Shown piece by piece: positions 26,010 through 32,916 of a stretch of DNA of 64,000 bases (within the stretch, counting starts at the first letter, position 1; each line of letters opens with the position of its first letter). The position numbers and the translations under genes were made by a program. The stretch lies in NCBI GenBank assembly GCA_944387865.1, contig CALXGN010000005.1, forward strand, positions 1-64,000. The letters run 5' to 3'. Source of the DNA: Scatomorpha stercorigallinarum (GTDB lineage Bacteria; Bacillota; Clostridia; Oscillospirales; Oscillospiraceae). Below the pieces are notes generated by a model. The model ran no database searches. It saw only the letters and a list, made by a program, of their open reading frames with translations, and was not told the origin of the DNA.

Positions 26010-26285
26010 GGCGTTCCCTCCTTTGCCTTTTACACAGCCGGGATGCGTTTCCCGGGACGGAAGGCCGTGGGAGGGCGGAAAGGGCATAAAAATGCCGCTG
26101 CCGCCCGCTCACGCACGGCCCGGTTGACTGTGCAGGTGCTGGTGGGGACGGCAGCGGCCAAAGGCGCGCAAAACGCGCTAACGCACGGACAGGGCGCGCT
26201 CACGCCCGGCCCGGCGCCAAACGGCCCTGCCGGTCCCGGATGTGCAACTGCAGCTGTCCATGCTTTCACCTCGTTTCCATGAAGT
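26010..26285 (-). promoter_or_regulatory. long structured 5' leader of mgtE (candidate cis-regulatory RNA)
   Basis: From the predicted start near 26285 to the mgtE ATG there are about 276 nt without a long gene. On the minus strand it contains several GC-rich hairpins, for example GGGCG/CGCCC around TGAGCG, GCGCG/CGCGC around TTTTG, and GGCAT/ATGCC around TTTT. A short repeated block of the form GCGTGAGCG/GCGTTAGCG recurs three times. It also holds a 27-codon upstream frame. I could not match it to the M-box, whose conserved TTAGGTGAGGCTCC block is absent. Confidence 0.5.
26178..26261 (-). CDS. possible 27-residue leader peptide upstream of mgtE
   Basis: ATG with GAGGTG seven bases upstream opens a short Cys/Ser-rich then Arg-rich peptide beginning MDSCSCTSGTG and ending at TAG. 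It starts about 24 nt after the predicted transcript start. Good initiation signals and position before a metal transporter make a regulatory leader peptide plausible; nothing proves it is translated. Confidence 0.4.
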   Translation of the reverse strand: MDSCSCTSGTGRAVWRRAGRERALSVR

Positions 26286-26291
26286 GTGACT

Positions 26292-26320
26292 ACTTTACCA
26301 CAGACGCCGCCGGAGCGCAA
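26292..26320 (-). promoter_or_regulatory. mgtE promoter
   Basis: On the minus strand TTGCGC (26320-26315), 17 bp, TAAAGT (26297-26292) with TGG before the -10. The -35 lies within a GC hairpin (26307-26329) that on the plus strand is followed by ATTTTTAA. Confidence 0.65.
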
Positions 26321-26348
26321 GCGCCCGGCGGGATTTTTAACGGCCTGT

Positions 26349-27110
26349 TCACAGCTTGACGGCCCAGCGGCCGAAGTCGTGCAGGCCCGTGCCGTGCCGG
26401 AGCTCGCCGGACGCGGCGAGGCCCCGCAGGGCGTCGCGTATTTCGGTTATTAGCCCGGGCGCGACGCCGAGCGAAAAGTGGGCGGGCAGGACTCGCCCGA
26501 CGGGCAGTGCGGAGATCTTTTCAACCGAGGCGAGATAGGCCTCGGGGTCGGTGGAGGGATAAAAGGCGTACAGCTCCCCCTCGTAGACGAGGTCGCCGGT
26601 GAAGAGATAGCCGCGCTCGCGCTCGTAGTAACACAGGTGCCCGGGCGAGTGTCCGGGGGTGTGCACCGCCTCGATGTGCCGGCCGCCGAGGTCTATCACG
26701 TCCCCGTCCCCGAGCAGGCGCGCGGGAGAGCCCTGAAAGAGCTCGTATTTGGCCGCGTCGAAGCCCTCCGGCAGGTCGCAGCCCGTCACGACGAAGCTGC
26801 GCACCGTCTCGATGCTCAGCGGGAAGCCGCCGTTGAGCCAGCCGAGCTCCGCCGCGTGGGCGCAGAAGTCGCTATAGTGCCGCAGCCCGCCGATGTGGTC
26901 CCAGTGCACATGGGTCAGCGCGGCGGTTACGTGCTTCCGGGTGAGGGCGGAGACAGGGACGCTTATGTCGCAGATGCCGAGCCCGGTGTCGATAAGCAGG
27001 CTGCGCTCCGAGCCTTCCAGCAGGTAACAGTGCGGCCGCTCCCAGTGGCGCGGCTCGCTGATGACATATGTTTGAGCGTCGATGCGCCCGACGGTGAACC
27101 ATTCCGGCAT
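26349..27110 (-). CDS. MBL-fold metallohydrolase
   Basis: 253-residue metallo-beta-lactamase-fold enzyme. The metal motif THVHWDHIGG is at about residues 86-95, TPGHSPGH near 150 supplies the next histidine, FTGDLVY near 172 the aspartate, and PAHFS near 210 the last histidine. The substrate is unknown; the arrangement resembles lactonase/glyoxalase-like members. It is a monocistronic minus-strand gene with GGAGG upstream of ATG, lying between a TtcA-like gene and mgtE. Confidence 0.85.
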   Translation of the reverse strand: MPEWFTVGRIDAQTYVISEPRHWERPHCYLLEGSERSLLIDTGLGICDISVPVSALTRKHVTAALTHVHWDHIGGLRHYSDFCAHAAELGWLNGGFPLSIETVRSFVVTGCDLPEGFDAAKYELFQGSPARLLGDGDVIDLGGRHIEAVHTPGHSPGHLCYYERERGYLFTGDLVYEGELYAFYPSTDPEAYLASVEKISALPVGRVLPAHFSLGVAPGLITEIRDALRGLAASGELRHGTGLHDFGRWAVKL

Positions 27111-27205
27111 GGCTTGCCTCCTGTCTGCCGGCGCTTGCCGCGCGCGGCGGGTCTATGTTATAGTGCCTCCGCAAAACTTCTGAGGGGGCGCGCCGCTCCC
27201 CGCTC

Positions 27206-27931
27206 TCAGGGCGCGCCTTTGCCCCAGCCGTCCAGCGGCAGGCGCTGCATAGCGCCGAACACCTTGTCCTTCAGGTCGGGGTACTCGGCAGAGAGGCGCT
27301 TTATGAGGAGCTTTATCTCCTCGCGCTTGCTCTCCTTGTCCTCGGGGCAGGTGGTTGGGACGAGCGGCAGCCCCTCGTCGCGCACGAGGGAGGCGATGGT
27401 ACCCTCGCCCAGATACAGCATGGGCCTTATCTGCGTGACGTCCGCGCGGGACATGTAGGTGGCCGGCTTGAAGCAGGCGAGCTGCCCCGTAAAGAGCAGG
27501 TTCATCAGGAAGGTCTCCACCGCGTCGTCAAAGTGGTGGCCGAGCGCGAGCTTGTTGCAGCCGCGCTGCTTCATGGCGTCGTTCAGCGCGCCGCGGCGCA
27601 TCTTCGAGCAGAGCGAGCAGGGATTGTCCTCCCGGCGCACGTCGAAAACTATCTCGCGGATATCGGTCTTTACAATGGTGTACGGCACCTCGTTGGCTGC
27701 GCACCACGCGGCGACGGGCGCGAAATCCATGCCGGGGAAGCCCATATCGATGGTCACGGCCTCCAGCTCGAAATGCGAGGGGTGGTAGCGCCGCAGGTGC
27801 GCGAGCGCGGCCAGCAGGGCCATCGAATCCTTGCCGCCGGAGACGCCGACGGCCACGCGGTCGCCCGCGCAGAGCATGTGATAGTCGTCCGCGCAGCGGC
27901 GGACATAGCCGGTGAATCTGTCCAGGTCCAT
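27206..27931 (-). CDS. TtcA/TilS-like PP-loop ATPase (tRNA thiolation-type)
   Basis: ATP-pyrophosphatase of the TtcA-like group that modifies tRNA bases (cytidine 2-thiolation in characterised TtcA). The 241-residue protein has the PP-loop VGVSGGKDSMALL near residue 32-44 and the cysteine pair PCSLC near 118, followed by GHHFDDAVETFLMN. These match TtcA-like proteins. ATG 27931 is chosen because GGAGG is five bases upstream; the frame extends to 27997 without such a site. The exact tRNA substrate is not certain. Confidence 0.87.
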   Translation of the reverse strand: MDLDRFTGYVRRCADDYHMLCAGDRVAVGVSGGKDSMALLAALAHLRRYHPSHFELEAVTIDMGFPGMDFAPVAAWCAANEVPYTIVKTDIREIVFDVRREDNPCSLCSKMRRGALNDAMKQRGCNKLALGHHFDDAVETFLMNLLFTGQLACFKPATYMSRADVTQIRPMLYLGEGTIASLVRDEGLPLVPTTCPEDKESKREEIKLLIKRLSAEYPDLKDKVFGAMQRLPLDGWGKGAP

Positions 27932-28031
27932 TGCGGCCTCCAAAAAACGAAAATCGAAATCAAGAAAACGCGAGTATTCAAGAGGAAACGGGAGCATGAG
28001 CGAGCATTGCCAGAGCTAATCAAATTCGCTG

Positions 28032-28060
28032 TTGACAATCCATGCGCGCGGTGTTATAAA
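28032..28060 (+). promoter_or_regulatory. rplM-rpsI promoter
   Basis: TTGACA (28032-28037), 17 bp, TATAAA (28055-28060). The leader that follows can form a GGCGCGC/GCGCGCC stem (28066-28072 with 28090-28096), a possible site for autoregulation of the L13-S9 operon. Confidence 0.85.
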
Positions 28061-28141
28061 AATAAGGCGCGCTTGAGATACATTCTATTGCGCGCCAGGC
28101 ATTTTGTCAAAATATTTATCAATATACTGGAGGCTCAGAAA

Positions 28142-28570
28142 ATGTCCACTACCATGCTGAACAGTCAGACGGTCGCGCGCAAGTGGTACGTTATCGACGC
28201 TGCCGGCAAGCCCCTGGGCAAGACCGCCGCTCTGGCGGCCGACCTGCTCCGCGGCAAGCTGAAGGTCGATTACACCCCGCACGTGGACTGCGGCGACTAT
28301 GTCATCGTCATCAACTGCGAGAAGGCCGTCCTCACCGGCAAGAAGCTCGAGCAGAAGTACTACCGCACCCACTCCGGCTATCCCGGCGGCCTGCACGAGA
28401 CCCGCTATGACCGCCTGATGAAGCAGAAGCCCGAGCTGGCCATGCGCCTGGCTGTCCGCGGCATGCTGCAGAAGAACACCATCGCCAACTGGCAGCTCAA
28501 CCGCCTGCGCGTTTTCCGCGGCGCCGAGCACACCCACGCCGCCCAGAAGCCCGAAGTCTGGGACCGCTAA
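28142..28570 (+). CDS. rplM: 50S ribosomal protein L13
   Basis: 142-residue large-subunit protein L13, an early assembly protein. Hallmarks are KWYVIDAAGKPLGKTAA (residues 14-30), HVDCGDYVIVINC, YYRTHSGYPGGL and the AVRGMLQKN segment. GGAGG lies seven to eight bases before ATG. It is first in the two-gene operon with rpsI. Confidence 0.98.
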   Translation: MSTTMLNSQTVARKWYVIDAAGKPLGKTAALAADLLRGKLKVDYTPHVDCGDYVIVINCEKAVLTGKKLEQKYYRTHSGYPGGLHETRYDRLMKQKPELAMRLAVRGMLQKNTIANWQLNRLRVFRGAEHTHAAQKPEVWDR

Positions 28571-28584
28571 GGAGGTAAAGAATA

Positions 28585-28995
28585 ATGGCTACCTATAAGA
28601 GCAAGAAGGCCTATATGTACGGCACCGGCCGCAGGAAGTCCTCCGTCGCCCGCGTGCACCTCTTCCCGGGCGGCACCGGCGCCATCACCATCAACGGCCG
28701 CGACATCGACGATTACTTCGGCCTGGAGACGCTGAAGCTCATCGTCCGCCAGCCGCTGGTCACCACCGGCACCGTCGGCAAGGTCGATATCGAGGCCACC
28801 GTCACCGGCGGCGGCGTCACCGGCCAGGCCGGCGCCATCCGCCACGGTATCGCCCGCGCCCTGCTGGCCGTCGATGAGAGCTTCCGCGCGCCCCTGAAGG
28901 CCGCCGGCTACCTCACCCGCGACCCGCGCATGAAGGAGCGCAAGAAATACGGCCTCAAGGCCGCCCGTCGCGCGCCCCAGTTCAGCAAGCGCTAA
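28585..28995 (+). CDS. rpsI: 30S ribosomal protein S9
   Basis: 136-residue small-subunit protein S9. YGTGRRKSSVARV near the N-terminus, GLETLKLIVRQPL, GGGVTGQAGAIRHGIARALL and a basic tail ending QFSKR, which reaches the P-site tRNA, are all present. AAGGAGG precedes the ATG. Its terminator is duplicated on the far side of an inserted element. Confidence 0.98.
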   Translation: MATYKSKKAYMYGTGRRKSSVARVHLFPGGTGAITINGRDIDDYFGLETLKLIVRQPLVTTGTVGKVDIEATVTGGGVTGQAGAIRHGIARALLAVDESFRAPLKAAGYLTRDPRMKERKKYGLKAARRAPQFSKR

Positions 28996-29003
28996 AGGTC
29001 ATC

Positions 29004-29049
29004 AGAATACGTCAAAAGCAGCGAAAGCAATGGCTTTCGCTGCTTTTTT
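29004..29049 (+). terminator. rpsI terminator, left copy of a 46-bp direct repeat
   Basis: A 15-bp perfect stem (29014-29028 with 29033-29047, AATG loop) ends in T6. The 46 bases 29004-29049 recur exactly at 30200-30245. Confidence 0.92.
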
Positions 29050-29191
29050 GTTTGAAACTTTATGTAATAATCTGGTGCGTCCTGACCGGATCTTACGGGT
29101 TGATAAGGGGTTAAATCGCCTTATGGGTGAGTAAATGGGCTAAATCAAGGGCTGATATTTGCGGCCGAATCAGGACAAACACGGAGGTGAG

Positions 29192-29284
29192 ATGATCGGA
29201 TCACGTGAAACTTTTACAGAAATATCGCTCACGGATCTGCGCCCGTTCAGCAGGCACCCGTACAGGGTGTGTGACAAAATTTAA
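29192..29284 (+). pseudogene. ParB-like partition protein, N-terminal fragment
   Basis: ATG with GGAGGTGA upstream opens 30 codons ending in TAA: M-I-G-S-R-E-T-F-T-E-I-S-L-T-D-L-R-P-F, then S-R-H-P-Y-R-V. The EI-L-x-L-x-P-F-x-x-H-P-F/Y-x-V pattern is the start of ParB/Spo0J-type nuclease domains in Firmicutes integrative elements. The frame stops where the ParB domain would continue, so it is a truncated remnant. Confidence 0.5.
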
Positions 29285-29392
29285 TGAGCCTTCTTAAAAA
29301 ATCCAGATGGAATAATATATTCTTTCCGCATTTTGCGGTGAATGATGGCATCCTATACGGTGGTACTTTTTCATACTATAGGAGGCATATTT

Positions 29393-29973
29393 ATGGGAAA
29401 AATGTACGGATATGTGCGCGTATCCAGCAGAGACCAGTGCGAGGAAAGGCAGCTCGTCGCCATGCGGGAGTTTGGCGTGTCGGAGAGGTACATCTATGCC
29501 GACAAGTTGAGCGGCAAAAATTTTGAAAGGCCGCAGTACAAATGCCTGGTGCGGCGCATAAGGGCCGGAGATGTGCTTGTAATAAATCGATCGACAGGCT
29601 TGGGCGAAATTACACCGAGATACAGGAACAGTGGCGGCATATCACCAAGGTGAAGTGCGCGGACATAGTCGTGCTGGATATGCCGCTTTTAGATACCCGC
29701 CAAAAAGGCAGAGATCTCACAGGCACATTCATAGCAGATATCGTGCTGCAGATCCTCTGCTACGTGGCGCAGGTGGAGCGCGAGAATACAAGGCAACGGC
29801 AGGCCGAAGGCATAGCGGCGGCGAAAGCGCGCGGGGTGCGCTTCGGCAGAGAAAAGCTGCCTATCCCCGAGGACTTTTATCCGTTGATGGACAGCTATCT
29901 CAGCAATGATATCAGCGCACGCGCCGCCGCGCGGATGCTCGGGATCGCGCACAGTACATTTCTCAACTGGTGA
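29393..29973 (+). pseudogene. serine recombinase (resolvase/invertase), frameshifted
   Basis: Small serine recombinase of about 190 residues. The first part reads GYVRVSSRDQ with the catalytic serine, then QLVAM, YADKLSGKNFERPQ and GDVLVI. At 29584-29586 (AAA) the frame breaks; adding one A restores V-I-K-S-I-D-R-L-G-R-N-Y, and the second frame then runs through the long helix (VERENTRQRQAEGIAAAKARG) to a C-terminal helix-turn-helix (SARAAARMLGIAHST). GGAGG lies seven bases before ATG. It belongs to the small resolvase/invertase class, and is probably inactive. Confidence 0.85.
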
Positions 29974-30165
29974 TAGACACCGAGCAGTTTTCTGTTGGAT
30001 GGAAAAAGAGGAAAGGCTCGTAAAATGCTTCATTCAATATAAGCGAACGATGTCTGATAATGACAATGGACGTTTATGCCAGGGTAAAGTACAACAAACC
30101 AGCGCAGCTGGTCGGAGTGGCAAACAGGGCGTTTGGCACGATGGGTCAAATCCCTGCCTGAGTGC

Positions 30166-30171
30166 TATAAT
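30166..30171 (+). promoter_or_regulatory. isolated extended -10 inside the element
   Basis: TGC directly before TATAAT forms an extended -10 on the plus strand near the right end of the inserted DNA, immediately before the duplicated terminator. It drives no visible gene and may be a relic. Confidence 0.3.
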
Positions 30172-30199
30172 ATGCGGTAATTGCGGGATAAACAGGCGT

Positions 30200-30245
30200 A
30201 GAATACGTCAAAAGCAGCGAAAGCAATGGCTTTCGCTGCTTTTTT
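30200..30245 (+). terminator. second copy of the rpsI terminator (right direct repeat)
   Basis: Identical to 29004-29049 over 46 bases including the full 15-bp stem and T6. It separates the inserted element from the B3/B4 gene. Confidence 0.9.
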
Positions 30246-30271
30246 CAACTGGGGGCGTGGCTCCGGGCGGC

Positions 30272-30300
30272 TTGACAGCCTGGGCAAAACACTTTATCAT
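30272..30300 (+). promoter_or_regulatory. promoter of the B3/B4 protein gene
   Basis: TTGACA (30272-30277), 17 bp, TATCAT (30295-30300), 35 bp upstream of the ATG. Confidence 0.8.
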
Positions 30301-30334
30301 ATCACAGTACACTTTGATGGACGGAGGGCTCGAT

Positions 30335-30994
30335 ATGCTGGAGATACGCAAAGATGCCTCGCTGGAAGGTTGCGGCATACCGTTCGGCGTGCTGGAGGTG
30401 CGCTATCCGCCGCGCTCGGAGTGGCGCGTGGACGAGTGGCGCGCGCTGGCCGCGCGGGAGATCGAGGAGACGCGCGCGAAATTCGCCGGCTATGAGCGCC
30501 GCGCCGTTTTTGGCGAGGACCCCTATTTCCGATTCTTCCGCAAGTTCAAAAAGACCTACACCGTGATGCTGCAATTCGAGTCCGTGATCGTCAAGGGCCA
30601 GCCATTCCCCTTTGACAACCCGGTGACGGAAGTGCCGTTTCTGTTCGAGCTCACGACCTGTATGCTCTCCGGCACGCACGACGTGGACTACATCGAGGGC
30701 GGCGTGGAGCTCTTCCTGGGCACGGAGAAGGCCCCCTTCGAGGGGATGCGCGGGCGCGAGCTGCACACCTATCCCGGCGACTTCTGCGGCCGCGACGGCG
30801 CGGGCATCATCTTCAGCGAGATCGCCGGCACGGACGGGCGCACCTGCGCGCGCGAGGACAGCCGGCACGTGATATACCCCGTTTTCGGCACGCCGGGCAT
30901 GGCGCGCGAAACGGTGGAAGGCGCGCTGGCGGCGCTGCGGCGCTATGTCATGATACTCGCCCCCGCCGCGCAGACGGAGGCGGGCGTTTTTTGA
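30335..30994 (+). CDS. B3/B4 (tRNA-editing-like) domain protein
   Basis: 219-residue stand-alone B3/B4 domain, the fold used for editing in phenylalanyl-tRNA synthetase beta. YEVR-like start, F-R-K-F-K-K-T-Y-T-V near 68-77, the hallmark P-F-P-F-D-N-P-V-T-E-V (F/P-N-x-V/D-x-x-N position) and D-F-C-G-R-D-G near 150 support this family. Free-standing members are thought to deacylate mischarged tRNA, which is unproven here. GGAGG is eight bases before ATG. A membrane protein gene overlaps its stop. Confidence 0.8.
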   Translation: MLEIRKDASLEGCGIPFGVLEVRYPPRSEWRVDEWRALAAREIEETRAKFAGYERRAVFGEDPYFRFFRKFKKTYTVMLQFESVIVKGQPFPFDNPVTEVPFLFELTTCMLSGTHDVDYIEGGVELFLGTEKAPFEGMRGRELHTYPGDFCGRDGAGIIFSEIAGTDGRTCAREDSRHVIYPVFGTPGMARETVEGALAALRRYVMILAPAAQTEAGVF

Positions 30995-31923
30995 GCGGCA
31001 GACGGACGGCGCATGGACGTAAGGTGGACGCGCTGAAGCGTGCGCTGCGCCGGCTGCTCTACCCGGGTGCGGCGGCCGTGCTGCTCTGCGCCGGCGGCGC
31101 CGCGGCGCTGCTCGTATATGTATTCACCGCCGGGGAGAAGGACGGCCCGCTGGCCTATGCGTCCTATCTCTTCTCCGCCTATGCGCTCGCGGCCGTCTGT
31201 GCGAACGCCGTGGCGCTTGTTCGACGCTGCCGCGAAAGGGTGCTGCGCATACCGCTCATGCAGCGCTATCTGGACGAGCCGGAGTTCCGCGTGAACAGCG
31301 CGCTGCACGTTTCGCTGGGATTGAACGCGCTCTATTCGGCGCTGAACGCGGTATATGGCCTTGCATATCATTCCTACTGGTACGGCACGCTGGCGGCGTA
31401 TTACATGTTCCTCGCCGTGTTGCGGTTTCTGCTGCTGCGCTTTGCCCGGCGGCGCGGCCTGGGCGCGGACATGGCCGGGGAATGGCGGCGCAGCCGGCTC
31501 TGCGGCGTGCTGCTCATGCTGATGAATGTGATCCTGGCGGGCGTGGTCGTGCTGGTGATGCACGGCGACGGCGGCTTTGCCTACGCGGGAAACCTTATCT
31601 ACGCCATGGCGCTTTACACCTTTTACGCAACGATCATGGGCGCCGTAAACCTCGCGCGCTACCGCCGCTACCGCAGCCCGGTGATGAGCGCGGCGCGCGC
31701 CGTCAGTATGGCGGCGGCGCTGGTGAGCATGTTCGCCCTGGAGACGGCGATGCTGGCGCAGTTCGGCACGGCGGACGACAGCGTGTTCCGCACGGCGATG
31801 ACGGTCGCCACCGGCTTCGCCGTATGGCTCATCGTCACCGCGCTCGGCGCAGGCATGGCCATCCGCGCGACAAAGGCGCTGCGCAGGATAAAAATGGAGG
31901 CTGGAAGTGGACAAAACGTATGA
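30991..31923 (+). CDS. predicted multi-pass membrane protein
   Basis: 310-residue protein of unknown family. Seven to eight hydrophobic segments are visible (about 24-45, 55-78, 105-127, 130-148, 172-192, 197-218, 230-253, 265-290), with basic cytoplasmic loops (RRCRER, RFARRRG). The best start is TTG 30991, overlapping the B3/B4 stop, with GGAGG ten bases before; GTG at 31024 is an alternative. No transport or enzymatic motif is evident. Confidence 0.65.
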   Translation: MSGRRTAHGRKVDALKRALRRLLYPGAAAVLLCAGGAAALLVYVFTAGEKDGPLAYASYLFSAYALAAVCANAVALVRRCRERVLRIPLMQRYLDEPEFRVNSALHVSLGLNALYSALNAVYGLAYHSYWYGTLAAYYMFLAVLRFLLLRFARRRGLGADMAGEWRRSRLCGVLLMLMNVILAGVVVLVMHGDGGFAYAGNLIYAMALYTFYATIMGAVNLARYRRYRSPVMSAARAVSMAAALVSMFALETAMLAQFGTADDSVFRTAMTVATGFAVWLIVTALGAGMAIRATKALRRIKMEAGSGQNV

Positions 31924-32153
31924 AGAATTCCTCGCCGATGGGCTCGCTCTCGCCCGGGCCGCCGGAGGGCGCGCTGAGGCTGCTGGACACGCGCGAGGGC
32001 GATGCCGGGGCTTCGGCGGCCATCTTCACCCGCCGGGCGGGGGATGGCCGTGTGGCCTGCTCCTCGCTGCGCGCGCAGCCGCCGGAGGGCGTGGAGTGGC
32101 TGCCCGTGTTCCGCGCGGAGGCGGCGGAGGGCGTGACGGCGGCGCTCATATAA
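31907..32153 (+). pseudogene. small hypothetical gene, probably frameshifted
   Basis: GTG 31907, six bases after GGAGG, begins a natural-looking N-terminus (V-D-K-T-Y-E-E-F-L-A-D-G-L-A-L-A-R). After about 17-20 codons this frame turns to Gly/Arg-rich noise, while the +1 frame has strong GC-rich codon use and continues A-L-R-L-L-D-T-R-E-G-D to TAA at 32151-32153. The switch falls near 31958-31975. A one-base frameshift is the simplest reading; alternatively the gene starts at ATG 31920 in the second frame, overlapping the previous stop. Function unknown. Confidence 0.45.
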
Positions 32154-32159
32154 AGCGGC

Positions 32160-32191
32160 GCGGCCCGGATCATCCGGGCCGCACCTTTTTT
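32160..32191 (+). terminator. terminator after the membrane-protein operon
   Basis: GCGGCCCGG and CCGGGCCGC (9 bp, ATCAT loop) followed by ACC and T's. Confidence 0.85.
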
Positions 32192-32258
32192 ATCTTATCA
32201 CACCCGGCTAATGGCGGATAACCCAACAGCGACGAATGTTAAATTTTCGTGATGTTCG

Positions 32259-32316
32259 ACAAATTTGTGAAACGAGCACATTTACTGTTGACATTTACGG
32301 GGCGTGGTGGTATATT
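32259..32316 (+). promoter_or_regulatory. strong promoter of the candidate structured RNA, with upstream palindrome
   Basis: TTGACA (32288-32293), exactly 17 bp, TATATT (32311-32316). ACAAATTTGT (32259-32268), a perfect palindrome within TTCG...TGAA, lies 20 bp upstream of the -35 and could be an activator site or AT-rich UP element. Confidence 0.8.
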
Positions 32317-32806
32317 ATGACCAGAAGGTAAAGGCAAGGCGAAAAGCCAAGGCCTTATCGGTGTATCGGATCGATACCGGGCGGCATACGAATTGCGGAA
32401 CATGTTATCATGAGCAGCCGTTAATGTGAGCTGGCTTTGGTAAAAGCAAAAATGAGAAGAGGATAGCATATTTGTTCGGGGCTTTTGAAGAACATATTCC
32501 CAGCAAACGTGCGCAGCCGGAGATCCGAAATCTGTAGAAAGAGAGGTTAAATGGATGTTAGATACCAAGAATCACAGCATCTGACCCTCACCTGCGAAAA
32601 ATCGATACATATAAAAGCGGAACGCAAAGTTTGCACTTGACCAGATGTCAAAAAACGCAGGCAAGCGAATGCCAAATAAACGCACAGCGCGAATGGCGAA
32701 CGAAAGCCGCGTAAATGAGACATACGGGAAGAATAAAACTTGGAAGTAACTGCGTAGGGCTTTGAAAAGTATGTATCGGGCAGTATGTGAGGGTCAGATG
32801 TTTTTT
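32317..32806 (+). ncRNA. candidate large structured noncoding RNA (~480 nt)
   Basis: Between a consensus promoter and a T6 run there is no credible protein gene, but there is extensive pairing. The 3' domain is closed by CATCTGACCCTCAC (32578-32591) pairing with GTGAGGGTCAGATG (32787-32800). Inside it CTGC/GCAG, then CGATACATA/TATGTATCG, AAAGC/GCTTT and ACGCA/TGCGT continue the same helix with small internal loops. It encloses local hairpins such as TTGAC/GTCAA and GGCA/TGCC. The 5' domain holds AAGGC...GCCTT with an inner GGC/GCC, GTATCG/CGATAC, and GCTTT/AAAGC. T6 follows the closing helix directly at 32801-32806, as in an intrinsic terminator. I could not match it to tmRNA, RNase P, 6S or group II introns; a large ornate class such as ROOL or OLE cannot be ruled out. 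Confidence 0.6.
32551..32640 (+). CDS. 29-codon frame inside the candidate RNA (doubtful)
   Basis: ATG preceded by GAGAGGTT opens a 29-residue frame beginning MDVRYQESQHL and ending at TGA. Its codons overlap the left arm of the long closing helix, so base pairing constrains it more than coding would. It is listed because of its ribosome-site-like leader; it is more likely part of the RNA structure. Confidence 0.2.
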   Translation: MDVRYQESQHLTLTCEKSIHIKAERKVCT

Positions 32807-32916
32807 ATGGCCTATATTGGAAAAATTTGCCGCCGGGCCGCCGCCCTGCGGTATTTTTGTGCCCCCGGGAGCCACGCCGGCATATGATGGCGCAGAACGC
32901 TTTTGTGGGGTATGCT

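Larger units (their letters stand above)
29050..30199. mobile_element. decayed recombinase element inserted at the rpsI terminator
   Basis: About 1.15 kb, poorer in GC than its surroundings, lies between two identical 46-bp copies of the rpsI terminator. It holds a ParB-like N-terminal fragment, a frameshifted serine recombinase and a 33-codon orphan frame (30060-30161), with no complete gene. The duplication of the flanking terminator suggests site-specific insertion and the rest looks like a remnant of a larger integrative element. Confidence 0.75.

Noticed and set aside
27136..27170. Plus-strand promoter-like TTGCCG and TATAGT upstream of nothing
   Set aside because: No plus-strand gene or structured RNA follows; the sequence lies between convergent or same-strand minus genes and may be coincidence.
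30060..30161. 33-codon frame in the decayed element
   Set aside because: No ribosome site and no recognised family; kept only as part of the element description.
32239..32568. 109-codon minus-strand frame in the structured-RNA region
   Set aside because: Random-like composition and no ribosome site; it spans the plus-strand promoter.
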